Shown: positions 1-13,300 of the stretch, piece by piece
Numbering within the stretch: position 1 is the first letter of the stretch
How the letters are laid out: the number at the start of each line of letters is the position of its first letter
Assembly: GCA_030272585.1 (NCBI GenBank)
Contig: BSYQ01000014.1
Coordinates: 1,302,001-1,366,000, forward strand
Length of the DNA: 64,000 nt
Reading direction: 5' to 3'
Source: Bryopsis sp. KO-2023
Lineage: Eukaryota > Chlorophyta > Ulvophyceae > Bryopsidales > Bryopsidaceae
The notes under the pieces: generated by a model
Told to the model about the DNA's origin: nothing
The model's database searches: none
Seen by the model: only the letters and a program-made list of their open reading frames with translations
Program-made: the position numbers and the translations under genes

Positions 1-626
1 TCTGAGTCTGGCACAGACTACCCACTGGCTTCATCCCTGTTAAACTCTGCGTCGACGAAACGGGCAAACTCTCCGAAACTCACGTTTTTCTGAAGGTGCA
101 AATCTCGGTTTGTCGGACTTGAGGAGGAGGAGTAAAGGCATGTCCGCCACGGTGTACATCCTCTGTTTCACAGCACAGCACCGACGTGTAACGTCTGACG
201 TTGTCTGCAACGAATTCTACAGCCAGCTTTTCCATACTGCCTCAGCAAACGAGTGTTTTTTTAACTGCGATAAACAGGTCGATATGAATTTTACTTCGGG
301 ATATGCGAGAAGAGTGTGTTTTTGCGTCGTCCTCCTAACAACCACCTCGAGAGGTGAGCTGCCTGTGTTTCCAAATCGACGTCCGCTACCAAACAGCCGA
401 TCGCACTCTCAGTGCGCGGTAGGCACTGGGACTGTAAGTTCCACCTTTTGTGCCTGAACGACGCACGCATCTCAGTTTGCGGCGGGACAAACGGCCTTCA
501 ACCCAGAGCTACCGTTCCGAACGGGTAGCCTTCAAGAAAAGTGAAAAACACGCTCTTGTCTTCGCGACAGACCTTCATAGTGGAGAATGCAGCATCCCAC
601 ACGTGTTCTGTTTTCGGACGTTTTTG
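1..626. other. 5' flank of S1 homologue, copy A
   Basis: No gene is supported here. Short open frames exist, but none has a recognisable domain and most start at non-ATG codons. The stretch recurs almost unchanged upstream of copy B (24,567-25,192). It probably contains the promoter and leader of the protease homologue, but no clear TATA box or other element could be assigned. Confidence 0.5.
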
Positions 627-2163
627 ATGTGGAGCTTCTTGTTTGTGGCTTGGGTGTTTAGTGGTCGGACAGGAAGTGTCCACCTCGGAAAGTGTCCGTG
701 CAGAGGGGAGCGCTGCAGATGTCCCAGCAACATTTCCAACAGGGGCCGAGGGATCTAAAAGCAGCACAGGTAGCCCGGGCTCTGTTGGTGTCCCAGCTTT
801 AGGTTTTGGCAGCTCGAGTGGTACACTTGGTGTACTTGGACGCAGCAAACCCGACATAAGCTACCCTTATTCCTACACGGTATCTTTGCGGAGAAGATCT
901 GATCTGGGCTACTTCTGCGCCGGTGTGTTGGTGGGGAACAGGCACGTTTTGACAGCGGCGCACTGCGTCGACTCGTCCACAACGTCGACCGACAGTCGAC
1001 CTCAAGTCGTCGTTGGCTCCATCTTCTCGACAAAGACGTCAGGCCCGGGGGTCCAGGTACGAAGGCGTTCCCGAGTGTGAAGGGGTACGTCCTCACGATG
1101 GTCTCCCACGACTGACCTTGCAGCTCGCGCCCCCGGCTGCGGTGTGTCGGCAACACCCAAAATTTCAAAAATATCTCACGACGCGCGTCCCACGACGTCC
1201 CACGACGTTCCACGACATGTCTTTCGCTTGGTTACCTCAATCCACCCCACGATGCGAGCTGTCGCGACGAATCGTGTAACTACCACGGGCTCGAGTGGCT
1301 GTAGGAAATGCGCGACACACCGTAGGATGCGCAATGTGGGATCCTTCTACTGATGCATGCAATCGCTTTGGGTGGGTGCGTTGATTCGAATTGGTCCAGT
1401 GGGGGAAGGGGTCTTTCCTCCTTTTTTTTTTTTTTTTTAACAAGGAAAAATACAAATAAAAAAAAATACGAGTCCTCCAAGCCTTTGGTTTTGTGAATGA
1501 GCAGGTCATCTCTACCCAAAATGTCTTCATCCACCCTGACTACAAATCCAGGGGATACCCTGATCTTGCCATTTTGGAGCTCTCAAGTGCAGCAAATCAA
1601 GCCCCTCTTAAAATCCCAACAAGCACCAGCTTTCGCCCACAGAATGGCAATCTCCTGAGCTCCATTGGGTGGGGTCGGAAACGGAGGGATTCAGGATACT
1701 CTGAAATCGCCCAGGTGGTCGAGGTGGACTTCATTAGCAGGTTGCGGTGCAGACGAATATTGTTCAGACAATTGATGACCAGACAATTTGTGCGCAGCCA
1801 CCAGATCTGCATGGGGGGAGATGGGGTTGGCTCTTGTCCAGGTGAACAACGGTTTCAGTAGAATTCTTGATTAAATGCCATCCATAATGAAGCCACATTG
1901 TGAGGAAACTCTCCGGAGGCAAGGTACCACTGAGTCGAGGGATGTCTTGCCAAGGTGACGATGGAGGCCCCATCATTCTACCCGGTGATACGGTGACCAC
2001 TCAAGTTTCTGTTAGTCCTGTGGATATTTTGGTTGGAATTGTGGGCTCTTCCCACGTCTGCGGAGGGTCTCCCAAACCTGATGTCCATACCAACATAGCG
2101 CCCTTTATTGATTGGATCAAATCAACTGCTGGTGAGGAGCTTGCCCGATTGTATTCCTGCTAA
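627..2163 (+). pseudogene. Trypsin-fold (S1) serine protease homologue, copy A, probably inactive
   Basis: Chymotrypsin-family signatures occur in order: an N-terminal strand (SYTVSL), the catalytic-His box LTAAHC near 950-966, the Asp box PDLAILEL near 1,557-1,580, GWG near 1,668, QTIDDQTICA near 1,765, the Ser region near 1,945-1,970, and a C-terminal amphipathic segment ending FIDWIKS. A signal-like start MWSFLFVAWVFSG lies at 627. Likely introns are 1,055-1,504 (GVQ|VISTQ, phase 0) and about 1,842-1,910. Two lesions stand out. The GDSGGP motif reads GDDGGP, so the nucleophilic Ser is Asp. The frame of the Asp/GWG exon (to about 1,748) also differs by one base from the frame carrying TIDDQTICA. 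The start is also out of frame with the His exon unless an intron of about 140 bp removes part of 664-800. It could be a decayed protease or a non-catalytic serine-protease homologue. It converges on the giant gene downstream. Confidence 0.72.
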
Positions 2164-4157
2164 GATATGGTTTTTGAGGTATTGAATCAAACTGATGTAA
2201 GAAATTCGTTGATTGAAACTTCAATGACGAGATTTTTGTGTGCCCAGGCCTCCCATGATGAGACCTTTCCAAGACAACTGAAGAAACTCTGTTACAATTG
2301 AAAACAGATTGCATTGAGATTTTTTTATTTTTTTTTACTTCAGTGCCACTTGATCAAGTGGTTTTGTAGATGTGTGTGTAAACTGTAATGTTTGTTTGAC
2401 TGGAAAAAACCTCAGCTTTATGTTTGCTCAGAGGGATCCTGTTGCAATTATTGGCCAATAAAAAGAAAGATCTTTCTGGTGGGTTGCTTGGAAGGGGGTT
2501 TGTCTGAGAAAACACCGCATGTGGTTTGCACGCGGTAATTTCCCTCCTCAGGGTGTCTGGAAGCTGCGAATTCACCAAGTCTTGATATGATGTGAAAATT
2601 TTGAAACCTGTTCCCCGAAAAACATCACTTCAGAGTTGGATTGAAGTGAACCTCATGGGCAATTCAGCGGCTGAATTTCAGTCCCTCTGGGATACAGTTT
2701 TGATGAAAGGGAACACTGGTGAGGTTGTACCTTTCCCTTCTAATGCATTTTAAAATTCCAATTTGAATCTTTTCATCTCAAAACATCCACCTGGATATTG
2801 ACGTGCTGTCATGCTGCTCTCACATGCATGCTATCACAGGCGTTACACAATGTAACATGAAAATAGCTCCGCGTAGAACGCATTGTTTCAGAGGATTTGG
2901 TAATATATAAGTATACATATACAATGTATCTTGGTATTCGATAATACCGCGGCAGCATGGTGCCTACTAACTCGCCAAATGCGACCCTCTGAGCTCGAAA
3001 ACATCTCGTTCACCATGAGAAACGCCGATCACTGGCTGGCAGCAGGGGTGTCGCTCGATCCGTTGTTGAAGCGAAGCTTTCTTTCTTTCTTTTTTCTTTC
3101 CTTTCTTTCCTCGAATGTTTGAAGGACGTCTGGCCTTTACAACTTACACAGGCTAGTGCCCCTTCCTTGGACGCTTCCAATTGGCTGCCCCCTTCACAGA
3201 ACTCACAGAAACGGACTCTCCAATATTGGAGGTGGCAAACCTGTTCGTCATATTTCGCGAACAGACGCCGGAACAAACTTTGGGTGGATCTGAACTTTTC
3301 TGCTCCGAGCAGCCATCGTTCCACAGAGAGACGCCATTGTTATGAGAAAAAACGTGAGGACGCGAAGATACTTGGCCGACTTCTTGCAGGAAACGACGGC
3401 AAGATATCTCACCGAATATCTCTGGGCTAGCTTGCGCTGCCACGGCAAGCGAGCAGTACGAGTGTTACGAGCTTGGTCATCGTGCGTGCAGTCTCAGAGG
3501 TTCTTTGAGCAAGCACAGGAAAACGTCTTCCCCAGAAAAGCTTTTCCTTTTGTCGAGTGCGATAACGTACAGGGGCATGCGCACCGTTCAATCGCGGGCG
3601 CGTCACTGGCGCAACAGACAGCAAAGAAGAGTCTGACGCGAAACCCGAAAACATTGGGGCTGTCTGTCGAGTCTTTTCCCCTGGAGAAACAGGGCTCCAG
3701 CAAGAATCTTGGGTTCAGTTTGATACTTCATGATTTGTGTTGAAAAAAAATAAAATATGAGAGAACAAAACAAAGCAGACAGTCTCATTGTTGGCGGCAT
3801 GAGAGATCAATTTTTTGGACGCAAGATGTCGATACCGTTCACACTGATGGAAGTTTTCTTTTCGAATCGAGAGTTCACTTGGAATTTGCCAAAAAGACAA
3901 GATATCCCCCGTCAGTCAAGCTGCGAAAACAAGTCAGATATCGTTTGGATGGAAGCTTTTCAATACATTCCCGGTCGATTTGTTACCAGAAATCTCTGTA
4001 GTGAGCTGAGATGTTTTTGGAAATCCTGGGTTTTATGGTTGGTTTTTGCTGGGTGGAGGGAAGAGACACACAGTGGATTCCTCTGTTCAAAATGATTAAA
4101 AAGGCCGAGGTTGCCCCAACACAATTTCTTTCTTTTTGTCTCAGCTCTAAGGCCTCT
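2164..4157. other. Convergent intergenic region, copy A
   Basis: This 2-kb stretch lies between the 3' ends of the protease homologue (+) and the giant membrane-protein gene (-). It contains a short CTTT-rich tract at about 3,077-3,110 (greatly expanded in copy B), an AT-rich segment with TATATAAG near 2,903, and one ATG-started 133-codon frame listed separately. No other gene or RNA is recognisable. Confidence 0.5.
3342..3743 (+). CDS. Hypothetical 133-aa ORF, copy A
   Basis: This frame starts with ATG and encodes a basic protein with no motif I recognise, no signal peptide and no membrane segment. The same frame is intact in copy B (28,003-28,404) with only a few substitutions, such as Thr/Ala and Asn/Asp. 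The whole region is nearly identical between copies, so conservation of the frame is weak support. An AT-rich TATA-like stretch lies about 430 bp upstream. It may simply be a chance ORF. Confidence 0.2.
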   Translation: MRKNVRTRRYLADFLQETTARYLTEYLWASLRCHGKRAVRVLRAWSSCVQSQRFFEQAQENVFPRKAFPFVECDNVQGHAHRSIAGASLAQQTAKKSLTRNPKTLGLSVESFPLEKQGSSKNLGFSLILHDLC

Positions 4158-4333
4158 CTAGGAAGGCCCTGGACCACTGGACGTTATAGGGAGAATCCCT
4201 TCCTGGGCTCTCTTCTTCTTCTTCTTGGCGAAGTAGTATATGCCAACTGCGACGCCGACTGTAACCACCAATCCGGCCACAACAATGCCCACGATCATCC
4301 CAACGGGTGCCTTTTTGCCCTTTTTCGCGACTC
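4158..4333 (-). other. Terminal exon: transmembrane helix and basic tail
   Basis: This last exon of the giant gene encodes a short juxtamembrane Lys cluster, a hydrophobic helix of about 25 residues rich in Val and Gly (VGMIVGIVVAGLVV onwards), a KKKKKR stop-transfer cluster and a short tail ending GPGPS before TAG at 4,160-4,158. Most of the protein is therefore outside the cell and only about 20 residues are cytoplasmic. There is no polycystin-type multi-pass channel module. Confidence 0.85.
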
Positions 4334-7300
4334 CTGAGTGATACAAACAACCACAAACTTCTCAACAACATTTCGTCCCTTTGTTTCGCAAGAGGGGTAC
4401 ACTTTCTCACACCGTGCTCACCAGATTGTGTTATGACGATCTGTGGAACTCCAAAGGAATCCACAAAGTCGTTCTGGAACGCTTCTTCAGGCTTGTTCGT
4501 CAACGTGGATTCGATTTCTCTGATCTCGCTGTCTGCCGTGGCGGCTGGAATATCGATCCTGGTTTCCACGACGATAGACCCAGCTCGCATGCTGAGAATC
4601 TCAACACTGGTGGTCTCCACTCCAACGAAATTCGCCAAGTTTTCCCGAATGCCCATCAAGAAAGTAGCGTCCTCTTTGAGGGTTGAGTAGTCCCCAGCAA
4701 ACGTGAGCTCCGCCTTGATCTGAATCAAAAGCCAATCTCTCAGCGAACGATTCTTTCTGGAGGGCACGTGTACAAATGCTCATAATCGTCAGAATTGCAT
4801 ACCTGTCTCTCCTTGGATTTGTTTTCGATCATTGGTGGCGGCGGTGCCCAGTTTGAGCCGGGTACTGTGAGAGCCAACGGGGGTGGCGGTGCTGCTGGTG
4901 GAAGGGAGTATTGAATGACGAACATTTCACCAAGCTTTTGGAACTCGCAAGCTACCGCCCCTTTGCTCTTGTCGTATCCCAGGTAGGATATCCCATCTTC
5001 GATGACAGCCTTGCCGTCCACCACTCGGGCACATACTGTCGGCTCTTGGGTCGAAAAAACGGAGGCATCCACAGGAATGTTCGCCAGGGAGGGGCAATCG
5101 TTGGCGTTGGGGCACAGATCGACTCCGCCCACATGATCCGTAAGCCCAACCTCCAGAATCCCGGACACAATCCTCACATCGGTGGCGCCAATCAAGTATA
5201 TTTCTCCCACCAGGTCTGCTAGGGTGGAAGAATCAGCGAAGTATTGAAGATTCGTTCCTACAGTTTCGACAGGACAAAACTCCCCGCACTTGGTTGGAAA
5301 ATCCGCATGCAGTTTCACGCTGGGCTGAGCTTCTGAGGCCTGCAACTTTCTTCCTGTGGTGCCTTGTGACGTTTGGATTGTTATGGACTTTCCTCCCAGG
5401 CTCTCAATATTTTCCTTTGAGCATTGCATCACGATGGGGTCCACGGTCCCGGACGATGTTTTTGAAATCACGGGGTCGACTCCTGGGGTCACAGTTGAGC
5501 ACGAGAGCTTGGAGCACAGGGATATAGCGGTCTTCAGCTTATCGTAAAACACGGCTGTGGATTGAACGTTCTGGTCATCTCCTGCGATCCGCTTTCCTGC
5601 CCCAGACGAGACGATGTTCAACACGTCTTTGCAGTTCTCTCCTTTGAACTTCTTGGCTCCATAATCCGATGCAGTCAACCCGGTGATGACGGCGTCCAGC
5701 ATTTGTTCCACCACGGATGCTTCTGTCCAGTCACTTTGCGCCAACTCGCCCAGTACGCCTTGTGCGATCATGTACTCGTCCGGGTCCACATCCTCCACGG
5801 AGGGGATCTGAGCAATGGATGCTTCCGCGAACTTTCTTGCGATTGATTTCCCTTCATTGGCAGTTATGGCGCCCTTTTCTTGTGCAAGCTCCAATAGCTG
5901 CGCTCCCTTCCTGGACTCTTGAAACACTGTCACTGGATCCCCAGAGCGAGTGCCCTCATTTGCACCAAGAACTACGTCATCCAATATCGAGTCCAGGGCG
6001 ATATCCTGCTCGGGCTCCAGAACCGACACCGTTTCCGCTTGTTGCGCCACTCCTCCAGATGCATCTGTGGCCCTCACCACAAGTGTATGATTTCCCTGGC
6101 TGAGTCCCTTGAATTCATAGGCCGTTGAAGGCCCGCGCTGGAACAGAACGAATGAACTTCCAACTGTCTCTCCAAACTCGTACATTATTTCAGAATCGTC
6201 GTCAACGAATCCTTTGGCTTTCGCAAGGAAAGAAGCGACTGGGAAGCGGGAGGACTCCGTTGCATTGTTGACGGTGAAGCAATCACCAGTCAGGACGTTC
6301 GCACAATATGGTGGTTTGTTTGTCGCGAACGACACAACCACTTCCCCTGTATCCTCCACACCGTCCTTCCTCAACGTCGCTGTGCACTCCACCTCAGCAC
6401 CTCCTGGAACCACTCCTGGCCTTATGACCAGATTCCTGGACTGCAGATCGCCCACAACATTGTTCTCGAGATCCTGTAGTTCGTTGCACCACCAAGAAAT
6501 GCTTGTGGCATCCTTGTGCTCCTCGTCCACTGTGACCATGAGATTGATGATCTCGCTGGGGTTCAAGGTCGCTGGGCACTCCAGAGATCCACAGACCGGC
6601 TTAGCCCTCCCCGTCGGGATCAAGCTGCCCTCCTCTTGTGGTCTGAATTGGACTGCGGCTGACGCTGAGCGGGTCTGCTCCAAATCCGTCCTCGATATGC
6701 TTACAGTATAGAAATGCCATCTCCCTGGCACCAGCGCCTCTTTCGGAATGCACAGTTTCGTCCCTTCGATGGTTGGCTGCGTTTTCCCTGTGAAGCAAGC
6801 TTCACCTCCCAACTCATCCACCTCGCACCTCCACTTGGTCGACAGCTCGGATATCGCTGAGGGGTCATCAGGATCGTACGATCCCGACGCATCCAGGCAA
6901 ATGTCCTCTTTTAGCACGACGTCTCCAGTGGGTCCATCGAGTTTTGCGACAAGAGGGGATCCAAGGGCAGTCATTTGCACGTCCAATGAGGATTGGCCCT
7001 GCAGCCCCCCACTCGAATCCAGGAGGTAGGTCACCAATCTGAGACCATACTTTTGTCCAGGCGATGCGTCAACAGGGCCCTTCACGACCAGATTCTTCCT
7101 GGCGTACCCATCCTCCGGTATCGCCCCCCAAGGTGAAGCGTCGGTGGATATCCACAGATAATCCACCGTGTAGTTGTCACAGACAGAGCTCTTATCCACG
7201 AAGGCACTGATCTTGAAGCCCTTGCTGATCTCGAAATCCCTATCTTGTTCTCCAAAAATGCCCACGACGGGGACTGCCGCTTCTGCTCGTGTGAAAACGA

Positions 7301-10300
7301 TGTCCGAAAAGGAGCTCGCAGACAAATGGTTTGTGACATCCAAACGAAATTGATAGTCTCCCGGTGCCAAGGATAAAACTGTTGCGGGTGGCAGCTCGAA
7401 CGACGACTCGGTACTGAAGACGAACAAAACAGTACTTGCTTCCCACAATGTCATAAATGAGCTGAGAACAGAAATAGAACAGAAGGATTTTGAATTACCT
7501 GTGAGCTTGCACAATACTAGCCACCTCTAGGCATGATGTGTCTGCTGTAAAAGGTCCAGAAATTCCACTCCTGTAGCATTCGTCAGTATTGATCGTCCAG
7601 TTGTACGTCAGCTCTCTCCTGGTGGAGTCCATGGAGTAGGAAGCGTCAAAGAAAACACCTCCAACCGAGTCGCCACACCCTGCCGAAACGAGCTTGGGAT
7701 ACAGCGTCAGTGCCACTGGTGGCACACAGGAAACGCACGTGGCAACCGTTATCTCTCCTACGAACGGGGTGCCAAGAATGTCCACCAGAGCGGTCTGATC
7801 TGTCAAAAGCGTAAGCGTGTTCCCTGGAGAAATTGTGGCCCCTTCCAAAAGGTACACTGTGAGCTCTTTGCCTGTCGCAAAACATTGAGCATAGGCGCCG
7901 ACCAAGTCCACGGTGGGTTTGTCAAACACAGCGGAACATGGAAAACTCTTCCTTGGGGTGGGGAAATTGAGCTCGACCAAAATTCTGTCGCCCTTGTCAT
8001 CGAACGTCGCTGAGGTCGGACTCCGCTCGGCTGGAACACAGATTCCATCGCATGTGGATATCTGAAGACCGCTCTCCGCCGTGCACGACATTTGTTTGCA
8101 TTTCCCAGCAGACCCAGTGTCGCAAGTGAACCCAGATCCGCACTCGTTCGTCGAAGCACAAGGCGTAAACCGGGCATTGAACTCGTCAATCTGTTCTGTG
8201 TACTGTTCGCAAAGGTCTTTGCACTCTCCCACTGACGTGCAAATATCGCTTCCGTCTTTTGGATCGCAGGTGCAGGATGCATCGACTGTGCTGAACGAAC
8301 AATATTCAGATGCCTGGCAGTCCGACTTGTTGTTGCACTGGCCGGCAGTCAGGGACGTTTCGTTAGCATTGCTGGCTCCGCTCTTCAAACCCGTGGGCGA
8401 ACACATGTCGATGGCAACCTTGGCTTCATCTTGTTGCACACTACAGCTTTCCATGCATCGATCGATCTTTGCACACAGTGCGGCTGGCCGCCTTCCCAGA
8501 CTTCCGTTCCTGCTTCGACGGACTTCGATTGCCAGTTCTCGACACTCCTCCTTGCTTGCTTTCGTCATAATGCACGCTTTTTGTATCGCAGCAGCAATGA
8601 TGAATGAATTTGCATCGGGTGGCAGGGACTGAGAGGCATTTTCCATACTGGAGATGCAGTCTCCGCAAGCATAGCAAGCATCGACGCATTGCTCCTTCCA
8701 GGCACATGTGGGATTTCCATGCGAACCTTCCTTGGTATTGCAACTGAAAGCATCCTGCAAGGGTGAACAGGGGTCGTTATCAGCAACGCATCGGCTCGCA
8801 TCCATTGCCCATGAGCAGAGGGTTGAATCGGAGCACGACGCTTCGTCTTTCCTGTGAGGGCACAAGATTCGTCAAAGGTGTTCCACACCAGTACCATACG
8901 TAAACATGATCTGTCCAAATTTAATTGAAATAAGAGAGTCTCCCCCAGTTGATATCCTTCCAGGAAAAGTTTCCAAGCCAACAACATTGAAACTGAAACT
9001 GATTCCTTTCTGATGTTCACCAAGGGCTTTTTTCCTGTTCGACATTTGGTGAAGCTTACAAGTTGGCACAGCTGTTAACACGAAGCTCGCAGGTCCCTGA
9101 GCTCGTGCATCCAGGGGCAGATCCGCAAGCATCTACATCCAAACCACAGCAGGTGTCCCCCTTCTCGCAGGCGTTCGTCTCGCATCTATCCACAATTTGG
9201 CAAAGCTTCTTGCCGCCCTCTTCTATCGTTTCGCATGTATTGAGGTCGTTGCACACATTGGCGAAGCTCACGCATCGTCCACTGAACGGATTGACTGTCG
9301 GAAACCGCACACAAATCAGCCTCAAAACACAGAGCAACGGAATTATTAGTTAACGAAGTTTCGGTGAGGTTCGCAGGATCTCGCCAACTTACATGCGTTG
9401 TTGTGGGGCCGCCATTCGCATCGCCCCAGCGCCCTGCATCCCCATTCGTTGCTTGCAACGTTGCATGCATCGTATGCACGCACGCACCGCTTAGTGACGG
9501 CGCACGATCCACTCAGGCCGCACTCCTCCTTGGTTGACTCACTAAACACTGCCGTTGTCGAAGAAATGCAACACTCGTCGTGGTTTCCATTGCACGAGAA
9601 GTCCTTTGAGGGATCAACGTCGCACGACTGGAGAGGAATGTACACAAATTAGTTCGTTAGCACAAGTTTTGAGTCAAAGAGCCAACCCTGGAAACAAAAG
9701 GAAAAGCAGGAAAGCCCCGCACCGGGACTTTGTGGCATCTTTCATCGTCTGAGCAGCTGCTCGAGCCGTGGCAAGCCTCGCGTCCATCGATATCCACACA
9801 CACACCAAACTTTCCGTCGCCCTGTTTCCAAACGACAACAAAAATGCAATTAAAAAATGCTGGCATCATAGTCACTGGCGAACACGCTTCAAAACACTCA
9901 CAGTTTTCAGCGATCTGAAGTCGGCGGATTCGATGAATGAACAACTCTTGGGACACTCGGCGTAGCCTGTGTTCTCCCAAGATTGTCTGAAGGAACTGTC
10001 ACAAAGGTCCTCCTTCAGTTTGCATTGTGTACTCGATACACAGCCGTCTGTCTCCTCGCAAAGAGGCTGTGCGGGGACGAGACCACTGTCCTCCTGGTTG
10101 CTCTTGCAGCAAACGTCTGCACTTGGATCGCATTGCAAGTACTCGAATTTCTCCGCTCTGCAAGCAAAACACCATCGTCACACAATTTCTTTGACTGAAG
10201 GAAGTTTTCTGATTCAACGGTATCACAACCTACAGTGTTTGGCTTGAGAAATCCCCTTCCAATGTCTCCGTGCACGCCGTCCGAACACCTTCCACAGAAT

Positions 10301-13300
10301 TCATCAAATGGCCAGCTTGCATCAAATCGTGTATGAGCTCCATGGTTTTCAAACAGAGCCCTTGTCCTTGATGCACCTTGGTGAATCCTGCGAAGAACAT
10401 CAGCACTCGTTGAGAAACCCGGTTCAAAAGAAATCGACCAGAAATCAAAAAGCACAAGAAGCCCACCTGCTTCGTCGCATGCCACCTCAAAATCTGCTTT
10501 AATGACACTCGTGCCAATGGCATCGAGGTCACCACAATTTCGGTTCAAGAGGTGCATCTTGGATATCTCCGCAACGCAAACAGTCTCCCGAGGTGTCTGT
10601 ACAAGCGAAGTGATATCAGCCAACAAACATGTATCCACACAAAAAATCCCAGCGTTCAAGAGCTTGTACAAGTACGAGTCGTAATCACACTCACGTTTGT
10701 CAAGGGGCACAGCTCCTCTTCTGGTTTCAGCGCTTTCAGCTCGGAGAGGATCTGCTGTGCAGAAAATTCACACTTTTCGCAAAGTGGTCCAGGGCACATT
10801 ACTGTTGCTCCTTCCTTGCACACCGTTTCCACCCCCGCAGTCGCGAGAGCAGGCACGAGGTCTTCACAGAGCTTGGCGGCGGAGCACTCTGGCGATTCCT
10901 CTCCCACAGCTTCACTCGAACACTGGTCGTCTTTGCTTGCCTGCATGCAGCTGGGACTGGAGGAGGCAAACGCGATGTCAAACAGGGACAACTCGATCTA
11001 ACACGGGGCTGGGCGAGTCGAAAGAGTTGTACATCTTACGTGTACGTGCACTGGTCGAAATCTCCACACGCTTTCTTCGATCCCGCCATCTTGCACTGCG
11101 CTGTTGAGCGAGCGACGCACGTTCCTGCCAAGAAGATGTCTGTTGCACCTCCGAACGTCTTGCACATGCTCGTTGCGACGATGCTCGCCTCTTGATCGGT
11201 TCCCGACACCATCATCCCCATTTGGAACATCTGCTCCGCTGCACTATCACACGAGGGACATCCGACACCTATCACACAGTTCCTCAGCGGTCGTTTGCTT
11301 GGTCGCTTAAGACGGAACAGCAGTTTTTCGCATTATTCGTACCACAGTTGGAGTCACACAGGCCGACGGCGTATGCCGCGTTGGTGCCGTTCCGGAAGTA
11401 GTCCTGGCCGTAAGCCATGATCGAATTGCCTACCCGCTCGCAGAAAACTTCCATCCTGTCCTCGTTCAGCGCATTCAATACGAAAGAGCATCCTTCTTGT
11501 GCATGACAAGCATCCTGCCACACCATTTTGATCGTTTTCATATCACTTGTAGCGATCACTTGTTTGACTCACCACCGTGGGCAATGGACTTGCCAGCGCG
11601 AATTTCAATTGCGGAGTTGGGTCGGAGCGCGGAAAATATGGAGAGGGCACGTCATCTCAGGAGGGATTCGGCAGAGAACACCCTTTGGTTTTTTACAGAT
11701 GGATCTGTGACGAAACAAGTGGCAGGCGCTAGCGCGATATTATTCCGTGGAAACGAAAGCTCAGGTCGAGTTTTCCAGGCCAATCTCAACGGACTGGGGA
11801 GCAGCACAGACGCTGAGATTGCCGCGATTAAGTTGGCGTTATTTGTGTTTCAAGCGGAAGGAATGACCTGTGCACAGTTGAATATTGTCTCCGATTCTCA
11901 AGGCGCACTTCGGGCGTTGAAAGGATCGAAAGGGGTTCTCGAGTCAGTGACGCAAGTTCGTCACATGGTAAGAGAGGTGAGTGCAACCACTAATGTGACT
12001 TTTGTGTGGACACCAAGTCACTGCGAAGTGGAGGAAAACGACGCTGCGGATGAGGCAGCAAAGGCAGCCTCTGTTTGGTTTCCCGCACAAGGAAGCGAAC
12101 TGTTGGCTAAATGGGATTTTCCAGCAAATCTTGCATTGATTAAGGGACTGGTCTGGAAACACTACAGAGACCGGGACACTCAGTCTGCCCAAGTAGATCC
12201 AGGGCTTCTCTTGATGAATGGGGAAACTCCCTCTTTCTTGTTTAATCTACAGTGGGCAAGGGCTCTTTCAAATTGGGCTACTGTTTGTGCTCTTCGATTT
12301 CTTAGTGGTCATTTCCCAACTAACGAATATCTTCACAGAATAGGGATAAATGATAATGCGATGTGTGAACGTTGTGAGGAGGGAGTGATTGGATCTAGAT
12401 GGCATTTACTTATGGAGTGCCCGGCTTTTAGGGCACATCGGCTTTCACTTTCAGAAAGTCTTAAGGAGTCGGAACACTGGGATTGGGATTTCTTAACAAA
12501 TTCACTGCGGGGACGGGAACTATTGGGCTCTTTTTTAGCTTTGGCAGTGGGGGGAAATTAATTTTTACTGTGTTGGAACAGTAGCTTTTTCTGGGGCTTG
12601 GGTTATTTTTCTTTTCAATTTTCTTTTCTATATATTTTCATGTCTTTTTCTTTTTCGTTATCGTGGGAGGGTTCGACTGGACGAGGTTGGATTTTTCACT
12701 GTCTTCTTGGACAGAACATGGATTTGAATTTGGGTCTCAGTATATTTTCTTCATTCCTTTTTATTTTTTGCTGAATTTGCCATGCGAGGGAGCATATAGG
12801 CGAGGTCGGGATTTACGTTTTCATTTTGCTAGTCCGGATATATCATTCGAAAGAGGGGATTTTCTGACATCACCTAGTTGTGGACACGGGATTTCTACCT
12901 TATGAATGTGATTGGGGTACTTTATATTTTAATCGGAATTACACACACACACTTGTAGCGATGTTCCAAAAGCCACTTTGGACCAAACAACCGACCCACC
13001 TTGTTCGTGTGCCAGGAGCATTCGTCTATGTCCAGTCTCTCGACTGCTGGCTCGCACTCTCCGTCAAAGAAACATTCCTCCTGCAGCACATTTTAATTTT
13101 AGCAATTACTTGGGTTTTCATGTTGAGCAACCGAAGATAGATGCTTTAACAGACTCATGAATCATACCTCTATCGCACATGCATCCTCTTTCAAGCTCTG
13201 GCACATGTCTTCGGAAGGAGCGTCTTCGCGAACTTCCGAGGTATCTTCATCGTTTTCTCTGATAAACGAGAAGTAACATGCGTCGCGCATATGCTCCTCG

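Noticed and set aside
110-758. 115- and 102-codon + frames upstream of the protease homologue
   Set aside because: No motif and non-ATG starts. Only the last part, from Met 627, reads as a plausible signal peptide and is used in the protease model.
1715-1752. 38-nt micro-intron explaining the frame change in the protease homologue
   Set aside because: It keeps phase but is far shorter than every other intron in the window and would delete a conserved strand and Cys. Kept only as an alternative.
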